Shown: positions 18,879 through 29,484, counted from the first letter of the stretch. The stretch: DNA of 64,000 nt from Pseudomonadota bacterium (GCA_027624035.1 JAQBUI010000015.1:1-64000), one strand, 5' to 3'. Notes: generated by a model not told the origin, from the sequence alone. Made by a program: numbers and translations.

Positions 18879-19700
18879 CTACCGGGCGGGAGGGCCCTGT
18901 TCGATTCGGCGGATCAGCTTATCGTGGGCGTCAACGTCGAACTGGATGTCCCACTGGCTCTCGATCCACCAGGTGCCGCCACACTCCTGCCATCGCCTGA
19001 CCTCGGCGGCGGCCGCAGCGACATCAGCACCATCGGTTTGTCCTTCCACGATGATGTCAAACCCGGCATCCACACCCAGTGCGTCGAGTTGTCTGCGTGC
19101 GGTAGTGATGTCGTTAGGTGCCAATGGCCTCGATTCGCCGGTCTCGCTGCGTACGGAGGGAAGCAAACCCTGATACCGAGTCGCGCGACCGAACGATTTT
19201 CGGTTGGATAGCAGACCGACAACCCAGATGGTCTTCTGTATCGGCGTGGGTGGCACGTGGGGAAAGTCCGTAGGGGTGAGCTGATAATGTTTGCCGGTAA
19301 ACTCGTATGGCTGGCCTTGCCAGAGCCCGGTGATGATCTCCAGTGACTCGTCCATCAGTTCGGCGCGCCGCCGCACATCCGTCTCTTCCCCGAAAGAATC
19401 AAAGCCCGTATCCACCGCGCCCAGACCCACGGAGAGTATGGTCCGGCCGCCGTTGAAGTGATCCAGCGTCGCGTATTTGGCGGCAATATCCCAGGGTCGC
19501 ATCCGCGACAGTGGGGACAGCAACGTCCCCAGACGTATGGTCTTCGTCGCGGTGGCTGCGGCTGTGAGGCTGATCCAGGCATCGGTGCCCCATACGCCGT
19601 CCCAGACAAAGAAACCGTCCCAGCCGCTCGCTTCTGCCCGGGCGGCAGCTTCCATTGCCTGGGATACGTCGCCCCTGGGCAGCACAATGCCGCACTTCAT
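18879..19700 (-). CDS. LLM class flavin-dependent oxidoreductase
   Basis: MKCGIVLPRGDVSQAMEAAARAEASGWDGFFVWDGVWG...TIRLGTLLSPLSRMRPWDIAAKYATLDHFNGGRTILSVGLG. Confidence 0.87.
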   Translation of the reverse strand: MKCGIVLPRGDVSQAMEAAARAEASGWDGFFVWDGVWGTDAWISLTAAATATKTIRLGTLLSPLSRMRPWDIAAKYATLDHFNGGRTILSVGLGAVDTGFDSFGEETDVRRRAELMDESLEIITGLWQGQPYEFTGKHYQLTPTDFPHVPPTPIQKTIWVVGLLSNRKSFGRATRYQGLLPSVRSETGESRPLAPNDITTARRQLDALGVDAGFDIIVEGQTDGADVAAAAAEVRRWQECGGTWWIESQWDIQFDVDAHDKLIRRIEQGPPAR

Positions 19701-19813
19701 GCTGGCCGTCTTTGGTTGGAGTCAATCATCTGTTCCACCGCAGCACCGACGTTCAACGCATGCCCCGTCTGCAGCAGAAATCCGCTGGCGAGTGTTGGTG
19801 GCAGGCAATTGGT

Positions 19814-19860
19814 ACATTGCCCTACTTTAACCGCGCCAGGAAAAGACCCATTGTATTGCC
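19814..19860 (+). repeat. Dispersed repeat family A, copy 3
   Basis: ACATTGCCCTACTTTAACCGCGCCAGGAAAAGACCCATTGTATTGCC. Confidence 0.85.
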
Positions 19861-20164
19861 ATGAAACCATCGGCGTGCCGTTCGCTCCACTCAGCTGAGG
19901 TGAATGGCTCAGGCGGGTATTTGATACTGACATCACAAACTGCCTCTGCTGTGTTGGCCGCCTACGAGTTATCGACGTCACCGATCTCGAAATCATCCGC
20001 AAAATCCTGGATCACGTCCAGTGGCGTGGACCACGACAAGCAAACGACCCCAGGCAAGCCCTGCCCATCCATTAATGTCCTCCCGGACCAAGGGGCTTTT
20101 GCGGGCGCCCACGTAGGCATCCGCGGCCGTGAAGGGTTCGCCGACAATATCCGGAGTTGAACCG

Positions 20165-20761
20165 TCAACTGCTGAGGGACATTCGACACCCGACCAGACA
20201 GGACTGGTTGCGCAGACCCCGGCTCGTATCGCCCACAGCGGCTTCGTCGTGAAACAGCAGCACATGCAGGGTTGGAAACAGCGTCAGCAGTTCATTGGGT
20301 CGTAGCAGGAAGTCCGGATTGCCTGGTCCGCCCGGCACCACCCTTTCCCGGGTGAATGTCTGATAAAAGAGGATGCCGCCCTCGGTTAACGCGGCGGAGA
20401 TTGGCCCGGCAAGTGATCGATCCAGAAAGCGGTTCACAACAATAAGGTCCCAGGCCCCGGCAGCAGGTAACGTTTGATTGAGATCGACCTTGCGGGTGTT
20501 GATCTCCAGCCCCTTCGTCCGGGCGGCAGCTGTCAGCTGCGTCAGGGCAACCCCGGAGATATCCCAGGCATCGACTTTGAGTCCCCGGGCGGCAAGCCAG
20601 AGTGCGTTGCCGCCCACACCGCAGGCAAGGTCAAGCGCCCTGCCTTGAGTTGGCAGAAGATGGTCGACCGACACCAGCGTGGGGTCGGGTTGGGGGTAGT
20701 CCTTCGGTCGACCCGAGTAGGTTCTGTCCCATCTCGACTCGTCGCTTTCATTTCTCGACAT
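20165..20761 (-). CDS. Class I SAM-dependent methyltransferase
   Basis: RALDLACGVGGNALWLAARGLKVDAWDIS...GGILFYQTF. Confidence 0.8.
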   Translation of the reverse strand: MSRNESDESRWDRTYSGRPKDYPQPDPTLVSVDHLLPTQGRALDLACGVGGNALWLAARGLKVDAWDISGVALTQLTAAARTKGLEINTRKVDLNQTLPAAGAWDLIVVNRFLDRSLAGPISAALTEGGILFYQTFTRERVVPGGPGNPDFLLRPNELLTLFPTLHVLLFHDEAAVGDTSRGLRNQSCLVGCRMSLSS

Positions 20762-22210
20762 CTACTTTTTCCAGAACATCGCGGTAAACAACACCAGCAG
20801 GGTAAAGATCTCCAGCCGGCCCATGATCATCGCAAGGCACAGAATCAGCTTGGCAAGGTCATTGATCCCGCCATAGTGTGCTGCCACATCGCCCAGGCCG
20901 GGTCCCAGATTGTTGATGGTTGCACCGACTGCCGAGAATGCGGTCAAAAAATCCATTCCGAGCGCGACCATCACGAGGTGCATACACAGAAACAGAATCA
21001 CATAGACCGAGAAGAACCCCCACACCGCGTCGATGACATTGTTAGAGACCGAGCGGTGATTCAGCTTGATCGGGAACACCGCGTTTGGATGGATCAGACG
21101 GCGGATCTCCCGGTGTCCCTGCTTCAGGATCAGCAGCACCCGCATCACTTTCATTCCGCCGCCGGTCGAGCCAGCACAGGCGCCGGTGAACGCGCCAAAG
21201 AATACGAGGTACGGAAGCATGCTTGGCCAGGCGCTGAAGTCAGCCGTTGCAAATCCCGTGGTAGTGAAAATCGATACCACCTGAAACGCGGCCATACGAA
21301 GGGATTGTGCACCACTGTAAGTCTGGTAGCCGATCAGGAAGACCGTCGTGATCACGATGGCGGTCAGCAGTATGACCAGATAAAGGCGGGCCTCGTCATC
21401 AGCAAGATACTGTTTCAGCGACAGGCTCTTGAAGGCGAAAAAATGTAACGAGAAGTTCATGCCGGAAATCACCATGAAGACGATTGCGACAAATTCGATG
21501 GCGGGGGAGTCAAAAAACCCAAGGCTGGTGTCATGGGTCGAAAAACCGCCGATGGCAACCGTGGAAAAGCTGTGACAGACGGCATCAAAAAACGTCATGC
21601 CAGTGATCCAGTAGGCGAGGCAGCAGGTGGCGGTGAGGCCGACATAGATCGACCACAGGGCGAGTGCGGTCTGGTGGATGCGAGGCGTGAGTTTGCTGTC
21701 TTTCATGGGCCCTGGTGTTTCTGCCCGGTATAGCTGCATGCCGCCAACGCCCAGCATGGGCAGGATGGCAACGGCCAGCACGATGATCCCCATACCGCCA
21801 AGCCACTGTAGCTGGGCACGATAATACAGGAGCGACGCTGGCAGGGTATCAAGACCCGTGATGACGGTAGCGCCCGTCGTGGTCAGCCCTGAGAATGACT
21901 CGAAGAACGCGTCCGGTAACGACAGCCCAATGCCGAGGCCGTCTGCAAAGGGGATCGCGCCAAATGCACCCAGCGCCAGATAAAACATCACCGTGACCAG
22001 AAAGCCATCCCGTATCCGCATTTCTCTCTGGTTGGCTCGAAACGGCAGCCAAAGCATCAGCCCGGCGAAGAAGGTATAGGTGAGTGCATTGAGGAAGACC
22101 TGGGTCATGCCATCTTCCAACATCACCGCGAGCAGTAGCGGCGGCACCATGGTGACGCTGAACATCATGAGCAGGTTGCCCAGGATGCGGATTGAAATCT
22201 GAAGATGCAT
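20762..22210 (-). CDS. trkH: Trk system potassium uptake protein TrkH
   Basis: Multi-TM; SFSGLTTTGATVITGLD, AGSTGGGMKVMRVLLILKQG. Confidence 0.93.
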   Translation of the reverse strand: MHLQISIRILGNLLMMFSVTMVPPLLLAVMLEDGMTQVFLNALTYTFFAGLMLWLPFRANQREMRIRDGFLVTVMFYLALGAFGAIPFADGLGIGLSLPDAFFESFSGLTTTGATVITGLDTLPASLLYYRAQLQWLGGMGIIVLAVAILPMLGVGGMQLYRAETPGPMKDSKLTPRIHQTALALWSIYVGLTATCCLAYWITGMTFFDAVCHSFSTVAIGGFSTHDTSLGFFDSPAIEFVAIVFMVISGMNFSLHFFAFKSLSLKQYLADDEARLYLVILLTAIVITTVFLIGYQTYSGAQSLRMAAFQVVSIFTTTGFATADFSAWPSMLPYLVFFGAFTGACAGSTGGGMKVMRVLLILKQGHREIRRLIHPNAVFPIKLNHRSVSNNVIDAVWGFFSVYVILFLCMHLVMVALGMDFLTAFSAVGATINNLGPGLGDVAAHYGGINDLAKLILCLAMIMGRLEIFTLLVLFTAMFWKK

Positions 22211-22237
22211 TTGTATCTTTTTCGCTACTTTTTTTCG

Positions 22238-23620
22238 CTAAATGAAGCTAAGAGGTGCCTGGAACAACCGCTCAACATCCTTGACGCGATTCTTGTCTAC
22301 CAGAAAGATGATGAGATGATCGTTCGGTTTGACCACGATGTCGTCATGGGCGATCACCACCTCATTGCCTCGCACCAGGGCGCCAATGGTCGCGCCGACG
22401 GGCAGGTTGATCTCGCCGAGCGACCGGCCAATGACTTTCGAGGTGGACTCGTCGCCGTGGGCGATAGCCTCGATGGCTTCCGCGGCACCCTTTCGAAGCG
22501 AGTGAACATTGACCACATCACCGCGCCGGATGTGTCTTAAGATGGTACCCAATGTCGCCTGCTGGGGAGAGATGGCAATGTCGATCTCGCCGTCCTGGAT
22601 CAGGTCGACGTAGGCCGGATTATTGATCAGCGTGATGACCTTGCGTGCGCCCAGGCTCTTGGCCAGCAATGAGGACATGATATTCGCCTCGTCATCATTG
22701 GTCACCGCGCAGAATACGTCGGTCTCTTCAATGTTCTCCTCGACCAGCAGGTCACGGTCCGAGGCGTCACCGATCAGGACAATCGACCGGTCAAGCCGTT
22801 CAGACAGTTCATAGCCCCGCTCCCGGTTCTGTTCAATGATGCGTACGCCGTACTTTCGCTCCAGAGATTCTGCCAGACCGCGGCCAATGTTGCCGCCACC
22901 CGCGATGACAATTCGTTTGTTGGGCGGCTCGGCCCGGCGCAGCTCGCTCATGACAGTCTGGATATCCCGGGATGCCGCGATGAAGAAGACTTCATCATCG
23001 GCTTCGATTACCGTATCACCCGTCGGAATGATGGGGCTGTTTTTCCTGAAAATCGCAGCGACGCGAGTGTCGACCATGGGGATGTGTTTGCGGAAGTAGC
23101 GCAGCTCCTGGTCCACCAGGGGTCCGCCGTAGTATGCCTTGATGCCGACCAGCTGGACCTGCCCGTCGGCAAAATCCATGACCTGAAGGGCGCCTGGGTT
23201 CTCGATGAGCCGGTGAATATCGTCCTTGATGATGGCCTCGGGGTTCACCGTGAAGTCTACGGGCATGGCGTCGTCTCGAAAGATACTGCCACCGGCAATG
23301 CCGGAGATATAGGCGCTAGAGCGGACCCGGGCGATCTTCGTTGGCGTATTGAAGACCGTATAGGCGACCTGGCAGGCAACCATATTGACCTCATCGCTGT
23401 TGGTGACCGCGATCAGCATATCGGCATCCTCGGCGCCGGCGGCCCGCAGCACGTCGGGGTGCGAAGCCATGCCGCGAATCGTTCTGATGTCGTATCGGTC
23501 CTGAAGGTCCCTCAGGCGGTCTGCGTCGATATCCACAACCGTGATGTCTGATGACTCCTTGGTGAGGTTGTGGGCCAGATTACCGCCGACCTGGCCGCCG
23601 CCAAGAATGATGATCTTCAT
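22238..23620 (-). CDS. trkA: Trk system potassium transporter TrkA
   Basis: MKIIILGGGQVGGNLAHNL; duplicated RCK domains. Confidence 0.95.
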   Translation of the reverse strand: MKIIILGGGQVGGNLAHNLTKESSDITVVDIDADRLRDLQDRYDIRTIRGMASHPDVLRAAGAEDADMLIAVTNSDEVNMVACQVAYTVFNTPTKIARVRSSAYISGIAGGSIFRDDAMPVDFTVNPEAIIKDDIHRLIENPGALQVMDFADGQVQLVGIKAYYGGPLVDQELRYFRKHIPMVDTRVAAIFRKNSPIIPTGDTVIEADDEVFFIAASRDIQTVMSELRRAEPPNKRIVIAGGGNIGRGLAESLERKYGVRIIEQNRERGYELSERLDRSIVLIGDASDRDLLVEENIEETDVFCAVTNDDEANIMSSLLAKSLGARKVITLINNPAYVDLIQDGEIDIAISPQQATLGTILRHIRRGDVVNVHSLRKGAAEAIEAIAHGDESTSKVIGRSLGEINLPVGATIGALVRGNEVVIAHDDIVVKPNDHLIIFLVDKNRVKDVERLFQAPLSFI

Positions 23621-25008
23621 GTAGCAGATACCTTGCGCAGCCGGGCAACGTAAAACCCGTCGTGACTGTTGATTTGTGGCAGTAGCTGGTGGCCCGGATT
23701 GTTCTCTCGCTCCAGCGCAACGTCCCAGGGACCCCTGGTTGCATGACCATTGGCTGCAACGCTGTTGACGGCTGCGCGCTCCGAAGTTGCCACATTCTGA
23801 GCCGCGCCATTGCCGAAATTGACCGCCAGCACCTCGGCATCATCCCGCGTTCGCAGGAAATTCCTGACGACACGTTCGTTCTCCTGGGGCAGGATTGAAC
23901 AGGTGGCATAGACGACCATGCCGCCGGGCTTGAGCAGTTGCCAGGCATGTTCGAGCATCGACGTCTGGGTACGACAGAGTCTGGCAATATCGGCCGGCTG
24001 ACGCAGCAGCTTGATATCCGGGTGGCGCCGGATGGTGCCGGTCGCGGAGCAGGGAGCATCCAGCAGTATGGTGTCGAATAATCCCCCGGCGTCACGAGCT
24101 GACAGGGTTAAGAAGTCGCATATCCGGGTTTCACAGTTTGCGCCCAGGCGGCGAAGATTGTCCTGGACCTGGGTCAGCCTGGAGGCGTCACGATCAATGG
24201 CGAGTAACCTGATTCCTGGTTCAATCTCAAGCAGATGACAGGTCTTGCCTCCCGGTGCGGCACAGGCATCCAGAATCCGCTGCCCTGAAGACGGTTCCAG
24301 CAATGGCGCGATCAGTTGAGATGCCTCATCCTGCACGCTGACCTGACCTTCGCGAAATCCCGGCAGTGATTCCACCGGAACGGATTCATGTAACTGAATA
24401 CCATGAGGTGCCTGAAGTGGGTCTGCCGCCATTCCACGATCGGCCAGTATTTGAAGATAGCGGTCTCGCTCGCTTCGCTGTTGGTTGACCCGCAGCGTCA
24501 TGGGTGCCTGGGTGTTATTGGCCAGGATGATATTGCGCCAATCGTCTGGCCAGGCGGTCTTGAACTGATCGATGAGCCAGGCTGGATGATTGGTGGTCGT
24601 CTGACCATCGGCCTTGCCTGCATCGATTTCCAACTGGCTGCGTTTTCGTATGAAGTTGCGCAACACCCCGTTGACGAGTCCGGTAGCCCAGCTCTTGCCC
24701 ATCGACTTCGCTGCCTCGACGGTGGCGTTCACACTGGTGTGTGCAGGGCGGTGCAGTGAACAGATGCTGTACAGGCCGCACAGAAGCAGCAGGGCCAGAT
24801 CAAGATGTTTTTCCGGCAACGGCTTTTTCATCAGCGCATCGCGAACAAAGCACAGGCGATAGTAATCCCGCAGCACCCCATAGCCGAGTTGTTTGGCGAG
24901 CGGGCTGTCTCCCGGCTCGAACTGAAGCTGGCGGCCATTCAATACCCTGTCCAGGGCACGAACGGCGGCCTGGTAATCCTGAGTGGGCTGGTTCGACGGG
25001 TTCGACAT
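23617..25008 (-). CDS. rsmB: 16S rRNA (cytosine-967-C5)-methyltransferase
   Basis: NusB-like N-terminus; DACAAPGGKTCHLLE, DAPCSATGTIRRHPD. Confidence 0.94.
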   Translation of the reverse strand: MSNPSNQPTQDYQAAVRALDRVLNGRQLQFEPGDSPLAKQLGYGVLRDYYRLCFVRDALMKKPLPEKHLDLALLLLCGLYSICSLHRPAHTSVNATVEAAKSMGKSWATGLVNGVLRNFIRKRSQLEIDAGKADGQTTTNHPAWLIDQFKTAWPDDWRNIILANNTQAPMTLRVNQQRSERDRYLQILADRGMAADPLQAPHGIQLHESVPVESLPGFREGQVSVQDEASQLIAPLLEPSSGQRILDACAAPGGKTCHLLEIEPGIRLLAIDRDASRLTQVQDNLRRLGANCETRICDFLTLSARDAGGLFDTILLDAPCSATGTIRRHPDIKLLRQPADIARLCRTQTSMLEHAWQLLKPGGMVVYATCSILPQENERVVRNFLRTRDDAEVLAVNFGNGAAQNVATSERAAVNSVAANGHATRGPWDVALERENNPGHQLLPQINSHDGFYVARLRKVSAT

Positions 25009-25009
25009 A

Positions 25010-25939
25010 TCAGATGAACCGGGCGCCGGGCGCGAACAACTCGCGTCTGGAATTGAGGATGTCGCGACCGGTCTGAACGGACCCCTTTCCTATCGGCAAC
25101 TGTAGTTTCGTCAGGGTCAGGCTACCTTCGCCACATGCGACCCGAATGCCCTGGCTGGTCAGTTCCAGAATCGTTCCGGGGTTGGCAGTCACCGGCCCTG
25201 GATCAGGGGCCGCGGCCCAGACTTTCAAACGCATGTTATCGAACAGGGTGAACGCGATCGGGTCAGGGTTGAACGCCCTGACCGCCCGGTTGATGGTCTC
25301 GGCAGACAGTTCCCAGTTGATTCGTGCTTCCTCCTTATCAATCTTGGTGGCGTAGGTGACGCCTTCGCCCGGTTGCGCCACGGCGACCGCCGATTCGGTC
25401 TCCAGTGCGTCAAGGGTATGCAACAGTGCACCGGGGCCCACTTTGTTCAGTTTTTCGATCAGCGTACCGGTGGTGTCGCTCGGGTCGATCCTGACTGGCT
25501 CACGGGTGAAGACGGGACCGGTATCGAGCCCTTCCTCCATCCGCATGATGCAGACTCCCGTGGTTTGATCCCCGGCGAGGATTGCCCGCTGGATGGGTGC
25601 AGCACCGCGCCACCGTGGCAACAGCGACCCGTGGACATTGATGCAACCGTATCGGGGCAGCGTCAGCACATCCAGACCCAGAATCTGGCCGTAGGCGACC
25701 ACGATCATCACATCGGCGGCGACATCGCAAAGGTCGCCTGCCTTCACCCGGGCAGGTTGCCGGACCGGAACGTTCGATGACATTGCTGCCACTTTCACTG
25801 GCCCGGGTACGGGCTTGCGGCCACGTTTGCCTGGCTGGTCAGGTTGGGTGATGACAACTGCTACCTCGTGTTTGCTGGCTTGCAGCGCCTGAAGGTAGGG
25901 CACTGCAAACGCTGGTGTTCCGGCGAATACTACGCGCAT
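25010..25939 (-). CDS. fmt: Methionyl-tRNA formyltransferase
   Basis: MRVVFAGTPAFAVPYLQAL; CINVHGSLLPRWRGAAPIQRAI. Confidence 0.96.
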   Translation of the reverse strand: MRVVFAGTPAFAVPYLQALQASKHEVAVVITQPDQPGKRGRKPVPGPVKVAAMSSNVPVRQPARVKAGDLCDVAADVMIVVAYGQILGLDVLTLPRYGCINVHGSLLPRWRGAAPIQRAILAGDQTTGVCIMRMEEGLDTGPVFTREPVRIDPSDTTGTLIEKLNKVGPGALLHTLDALETESAVAVAQPGEGVTYATKIDKEEARINWELSAETINRAVRAFNPDPIAFTLFDNMRLKVWAAAPDPGPVTANPGTILELTSQGIRVACGEGSLTLTKLQLPIGKGSVQTGRDILNSRRELFAPGARFI

Positions 25940-25940
25940 G

Positions 25941-26444
25941 TCAGGCCCGTTGCTTCTGTTGCTTGAGCAGCTTCTTGCGGATCATCTGTCGCTTTGTGTT
26001 AGAGAGGTAGTCGACGAACAGTTTCCCCTGCAGATGGTCCATCTCATGCTGGATGCAGACCGCCAGCAGGCCCTCGGCGGTCATCGTGAACTCATTGCCA
26101 TCACGGTTGACTGCCTGTACCTGGACTTTCTCGGCCCGGGTTACCGGCTCATAAAAGCCCGGTACGGACAGGCAGCCTTCTGCCGTTTCGAGTTCGCCTT
26201 CATCATCAATGATCTCGGGATTGATCAGCACGATCGGAGAATCTTTCTTCTCGGATACGTCGATCACCAGAAGCGCCCGGTGCACGTTGACCTGGGTTGC
26301 CGCCAGGCCAATTCCTGGTGCCTGATACATGGACCGGAGCATGCGGTCGGCAAGCTCAACCAGCTTTCCATCCACTTCGGCGACGGCTTTGGCAGGGGTT
26401 CGCAGTCTGGGATCCGGGAATTCCAGTATCTCTAATGGCGCCAT
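25941..26444 (-). CDS. def: Peptide deformylase
   Basis: [37 protein letters not shown]. Confidence 0.96.
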   Translation of the reverse strand: MAPLEILEFPDPRLRTPAKAVAEVDGKLVELADRMLRSMYQAPGIGLAATQVNVHRALLVIDVSEKKDSPIVLINPEIIDDEGELETAEGCLSVPGFYEPVTRAEKVQVQAVNRDGNEFTMTAEGLLAVCIQHEMDHLQGKLFVDYLSNTKRQMIRKKLLKQQKQRA

Positions 26445-26584
26445 GGTGCTGGTTCTACCTCTAGTAATTACGTAACTTGTGCTGCTAAGATTATGATCAA
26501 CTTGAAAAATCAGGTCATCCCGACCGTGCTAATTCGGCCTGGAGAACCGTCCATTGTACCTTTTTTGAAGACGGGATTCGCCCA

Positions 26585-27655
26585 ATGAAGAAAAGCCTGG
26601 CATTCCTTATGATGCTCCTGGTGTGTCTGACGGTATCCGCGGAAGAGTCTATCCTGCGGGAGGATCATCCTGATCAGTACATTGTGAGGGAAGGCGATAC
26701 GCTCTGGGAAATCGCATCCATGTTCCTGACGGATGCCTGGCTATGGCCGGAGATCTGGCATGTCAATCCGCGAATCGAGAATCCACACCTGATTTACCCG
26801 GGCGATGAGATCGTTCTGAGCTATGTTGAGGGTGCGCCACGCCTTTCTGTCAATCGAGGCGAGGCCTCAAGAACGGTCCGGCTGGGCCCGGAGCAGCGCG
26901 TCCGCAAGGGGGACCGTTTCGTCAAAGTTGAACCGAAAATCAGGGTCTCTGCGCTGGCGAATGCCATTCCGGCAATTCCGCTGGATGCGATCGCCAATCT
27001 GCTGACCACGGGCAGTATTGTCGAGCAATATCGGCTCGCAGAGGCGCCCTATATTCTGTCCGGTACGGGTGATCGACTGTTGTTTGGCCCTGGTGATCAG
27101 CTCTACGCTCGTGGGAACTGGGGTGAGGATACTTCAGTCTACGGCATCTTTCGCAAGGGAAATGTCTACATTGATCCCGAGACCAGTGAAGTGCTGGGGT
27201 TCGAGGCCATCCAGGTGGGTGCCGCCCGGGTCGAGTCCCGAGAGCGGGACATCGTAACGCTGCAACTGACCCAGGTCACCGAGGATGTACGAATTGGTGA
27301 TCGCCTGATGGCCACCGAGGAACAGAGGGTCGAGTCCACCTTCTTTCCGAAGCCACCCAAGCGGGATGTGAACGGCGTCATCATGACGGTATTGGGAGGC
27401 GTGACACAGGTCGGACGAAATTCGGTGGTCGCGGTCAATCGCGGCCTGACTAGTGGCCTGGATGTGGGTGATGTGCTTGCTGTCTATAAGAGTGGCAACA
27501 TCACCCGAGATCGGGAGCGGGGCGAGCGAGTCCGGCTTCCGGCCGAGCGAGCGGGATTACTGATGATCTTTCGCAGTTTCGAGAAGATGTCCTATGGTCT
27601 GGTGCTACAGACGGAAGAACCGCTCCGTGTGGGTGACGTGGTACGAAATCCGTAG
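26585..27655 (+). CDS. LysM peptidoglycan-binding domain protein
   Basis: Signal peptide; QYIVREGDTLWEIASMFLTDAWLWPEIWHVNP; upstream of dprA. Confidence 0.9.
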   Translation: MKKSLAFLMMLLVCLTVSAEESILREDHPDQYIVREGDTLWEIASMFLTDAWLWPEIWHVNPRIENPHLIYPGDEIVLSYVEGAPRLSVNRGEASRTVRLGPEQRVRKGDRFVKVEPKIRVSALANAIPAIPLDAIANLLTTGSIVEQYRLAEAPYILSGTGDRLLFGPGDQLYARGNWGEDTSVYGIFRKGNVYIDPETSEVLGFEAIQVGAARVESRERDIVTLQLTQVTEDVRIGDRLMATEEQRVESTFFPKPPKRDVNGVIMTVLGGVTQVGRNSVVAVNRGLTSGLDVGDVLAVYKSGNITRDRERGERVRLPAERAGLLMIFRSFEKMSYGLVLQTEEPLRVGDVVRNP

Positions 27656-27730
27656 CAAGGCGGGTCAATCTCGGTCCTGATCTCGGGCCGATGACTCTGC
27701 CGTTTCCCCGGTCGAGGGGCTAAGTTCTCC

Positions 27731-27816
27731 TTCCAGGAGAATCCATGATTCTCTTCCAGGAGAATCCATGATTCTCTTCCAGGAGAATCCATGATTCTCT
27801 TCCAGGAGAATCCATG
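27731..27816 (+). repeat. Tandem 23-bp repeat (TTCCAGGAGAATCCATGATTCTC), 3 full plus one partial copy, ending at the dprA start codon
   Basis: Copies at 27731-27753, 27754-27776, 27777-27799, 27800-27816; each full unit carries AGGAG-N5-ATG. Confidence 0.95.
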
Positions 27817-28941
27817 CCCGACCATGATCTACTGCTATTGCATCGTTTGCTGGCGCGCCAACCGGGCCGCCTGCTACCCCTGCTCAGGCGATTCGAGAGT
27901 GCCTCGGCCGTTATCGATCTCGGAGCCCGCGGACAGTTGAGCGATGACGATTCAGGTCTGAATCCAGACCGGAATCCGGGCCCAGGCACGAGGCTCAGTC
28001 AGGACGACTTCAGTCGATGCCGGTCGGAAGGGTCCGCGCTGCTTAGACGTGATCTCGCCTGGCTGCAACAGGATGGGCACCACCTGCTGACCTATTGTGA
28101 CCCGGAGTATCCCCGCAGCCTGAAGGAAATTCCGGATCCTCCTGCTCTGTTGTTTGCAGCGGGTGACCTTGCCGCTTTGGACCAGCCACGCCTGTCCATG
28201 GTAGGCAGCCGCACGCCCACCCGGCTGGGCCTGCGTACGGCCCATCGTATGGCAGCCGATCTCGCCGACCAGGGATTCGCCGTTGTCAGCGGCCTTGCGC
28301 TTGGAATCGATGCTGCCAGCCATCAGGGAGCGCTTGATGCGGCTGGTTCGACCATTGCCGTTCTCGGCACGGGATGCGATCGATGTTATCCGGCCAGACA
28401 TCGGCCGCTGGCTGAACAGATCGTCAAATCAGGCTTGCTCCTGAGTGAATTCCCTCTGGGAACCACGCCGAATGCATGGCACTTTCCCCATCGCAATCGC
28501 ATCGTCACCGGTTTGTCACGAGGGACCATCGTCGTTGAGGCCAGATTGCCCAGCGGTTCGCTGATCTCCGCCCGACTTGCGCTGGAACAGGGCAGAGAGG
28601 TCTTCGCAGTCCCGGGGCCCGTCACCAGTACGACCAGTCACGGTTGTCACCAGCTGATTCGTGATGGTGCAACGCTGGTTGAATCAGCGGCTGATGTGCT
28701 GGCGGAGTTTGAGGTTTATATTCATTCACACCCGATCGGCGAGGTGTCGCCACCAGCCAGCCTGAACCAGCACCAGGAGACGTTGTTTGGCCTTATTGAC
28801 AGCCAGCCGCAGACGGTGGACGAACTGGTGGCGGGCTGTGGCCTCTCCGCGGAAGTGGTTCTGGGTGCGTTGGTGGAGCTGGAGATCATGGGCCTGATCT
28901 GCGGTGAAAAAGGGGGGTACAGCAGGGCTTCGGCATCTTGA
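27814..28941 (+). CDS. dprA: DNA-processing protein DprA
   Basis: MVGSRTPTRLGLRTA...VSGLALGIDAASHQGAL...GSLISARLALEQGREVFAVPG. Confidence 0.94.
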   Translation: MPDHDLLLLHRLLARQPGRLLPLLRRFESASAVIDLGARGQLSDDDSGLNPDRNPGPGTRLSQDDFSRCRSEGSALLRRDLAWLQQDGHHLLTYCDPEYPRSLKEIPDPPALLFAAGDLAALDQPRLSMVGSRTPTRLGLRTAHRMAADLADQGFAVVSGLALGIDAASHQGALDAAGSTIAVLGTGCDRCYPARHRPLAEQIVKSGLLLSEFPLGTTPNAWHFPHRNRIVTGLSRGTIVVEARLPSGSLISARLALEQGREVFAVPGPVTSTTSHGCHQLIRDGATLVESAADVLAEFEVYIHSHPIGEVSPPASLNQHQETLFGLIDSQPQTVDELVAGCGLSAEVVLGALVELEIMGLICGEKGGYSRASAS

Positions 28942-28995
28942 ATCGGCCCAACGTCTGGGGTACGGTCCGATTCCTTTGGTCGGAGGTTTCGCATT

Positions 28996-29484
28996 ATGAC
29001 GTTTGTTGCAATTCTTATGGGTTCCGATTCGGACCTGCCGGTGATGGAGTCAACCATTGGGGTGCTGGACTCGCTCGGTATCCGTCATGAAGTACGGATT
29101 ACATCGGCACATCGTACACCGGAGGACACCCGCGCCTATGTTCACGATGCCGAGGCCAGGGGTTGCGTGGTTTTCATCGCTGCTGCGGGGATGGCCGCTC
29201 ATCTGGCTGGCGCCGTGGCGGCCCAGACCGTGAAACCAGTGATCGGTGTGCCTATTGATGCAGGTTCTCTGGGTGGCATGGATGCGTTGCTGTCGACGGT
29301 ACAGATGCCCGGCGGCTTGCCAGTCGCGACGGTCGCGATCGGTAAGGCCGGTGCGAAGAATGCCGGCTATCTGGCCGCCCAGATGATGGCGCTGTCAGAT
29401 GCTACCCTGGCCGATGCACTGGTGCGTGACCGTGAAGACAATGCCGAGTCAGTGCGGAGAAAGAACGACAATCTCAATGCCTGA
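28996..29484 (+). CDS. purE: N5-carboxyaminoimidazole ribonucleotide mutase
   Basis: [35 protein letters not shown]. Confidence 0.95.
   Translation: MTFVAILMGSDSDLPVMESTIGVLDSLGIRHEVRITSAHRTPEDTRAYVHDAEARGCVVFIAAAGMAAHLAGAVAAQTVKPVIGVPIDAGSLGGMDALLSTVQMPGGLPVATVAIGKAGAKNAGYLAAQMMALSDATLADALVRDREDNAESVRRKNDNLNA

Noticed and set aside
19900-20160. Possible remnant of an antibiotic-biosynthesis-monooxygenase domain on the minus strand (STPLDVIQDFADDFEIGDV)
   Set aside because: Only a short motif resembles the family and flanking frames are broken; too weak to call without a search
27731-27816. CRISPR-like array
   Set aside because: Direct tandem repeat without spacers, no cas genes
27592-27989. 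Minus-strand ORFs with MDSPGRESWILLEENHGFSW repeats
   Set aside because: Read-through of the 23-bp tandem repeat in reverse; the + strand SD/ATG structure explains it better
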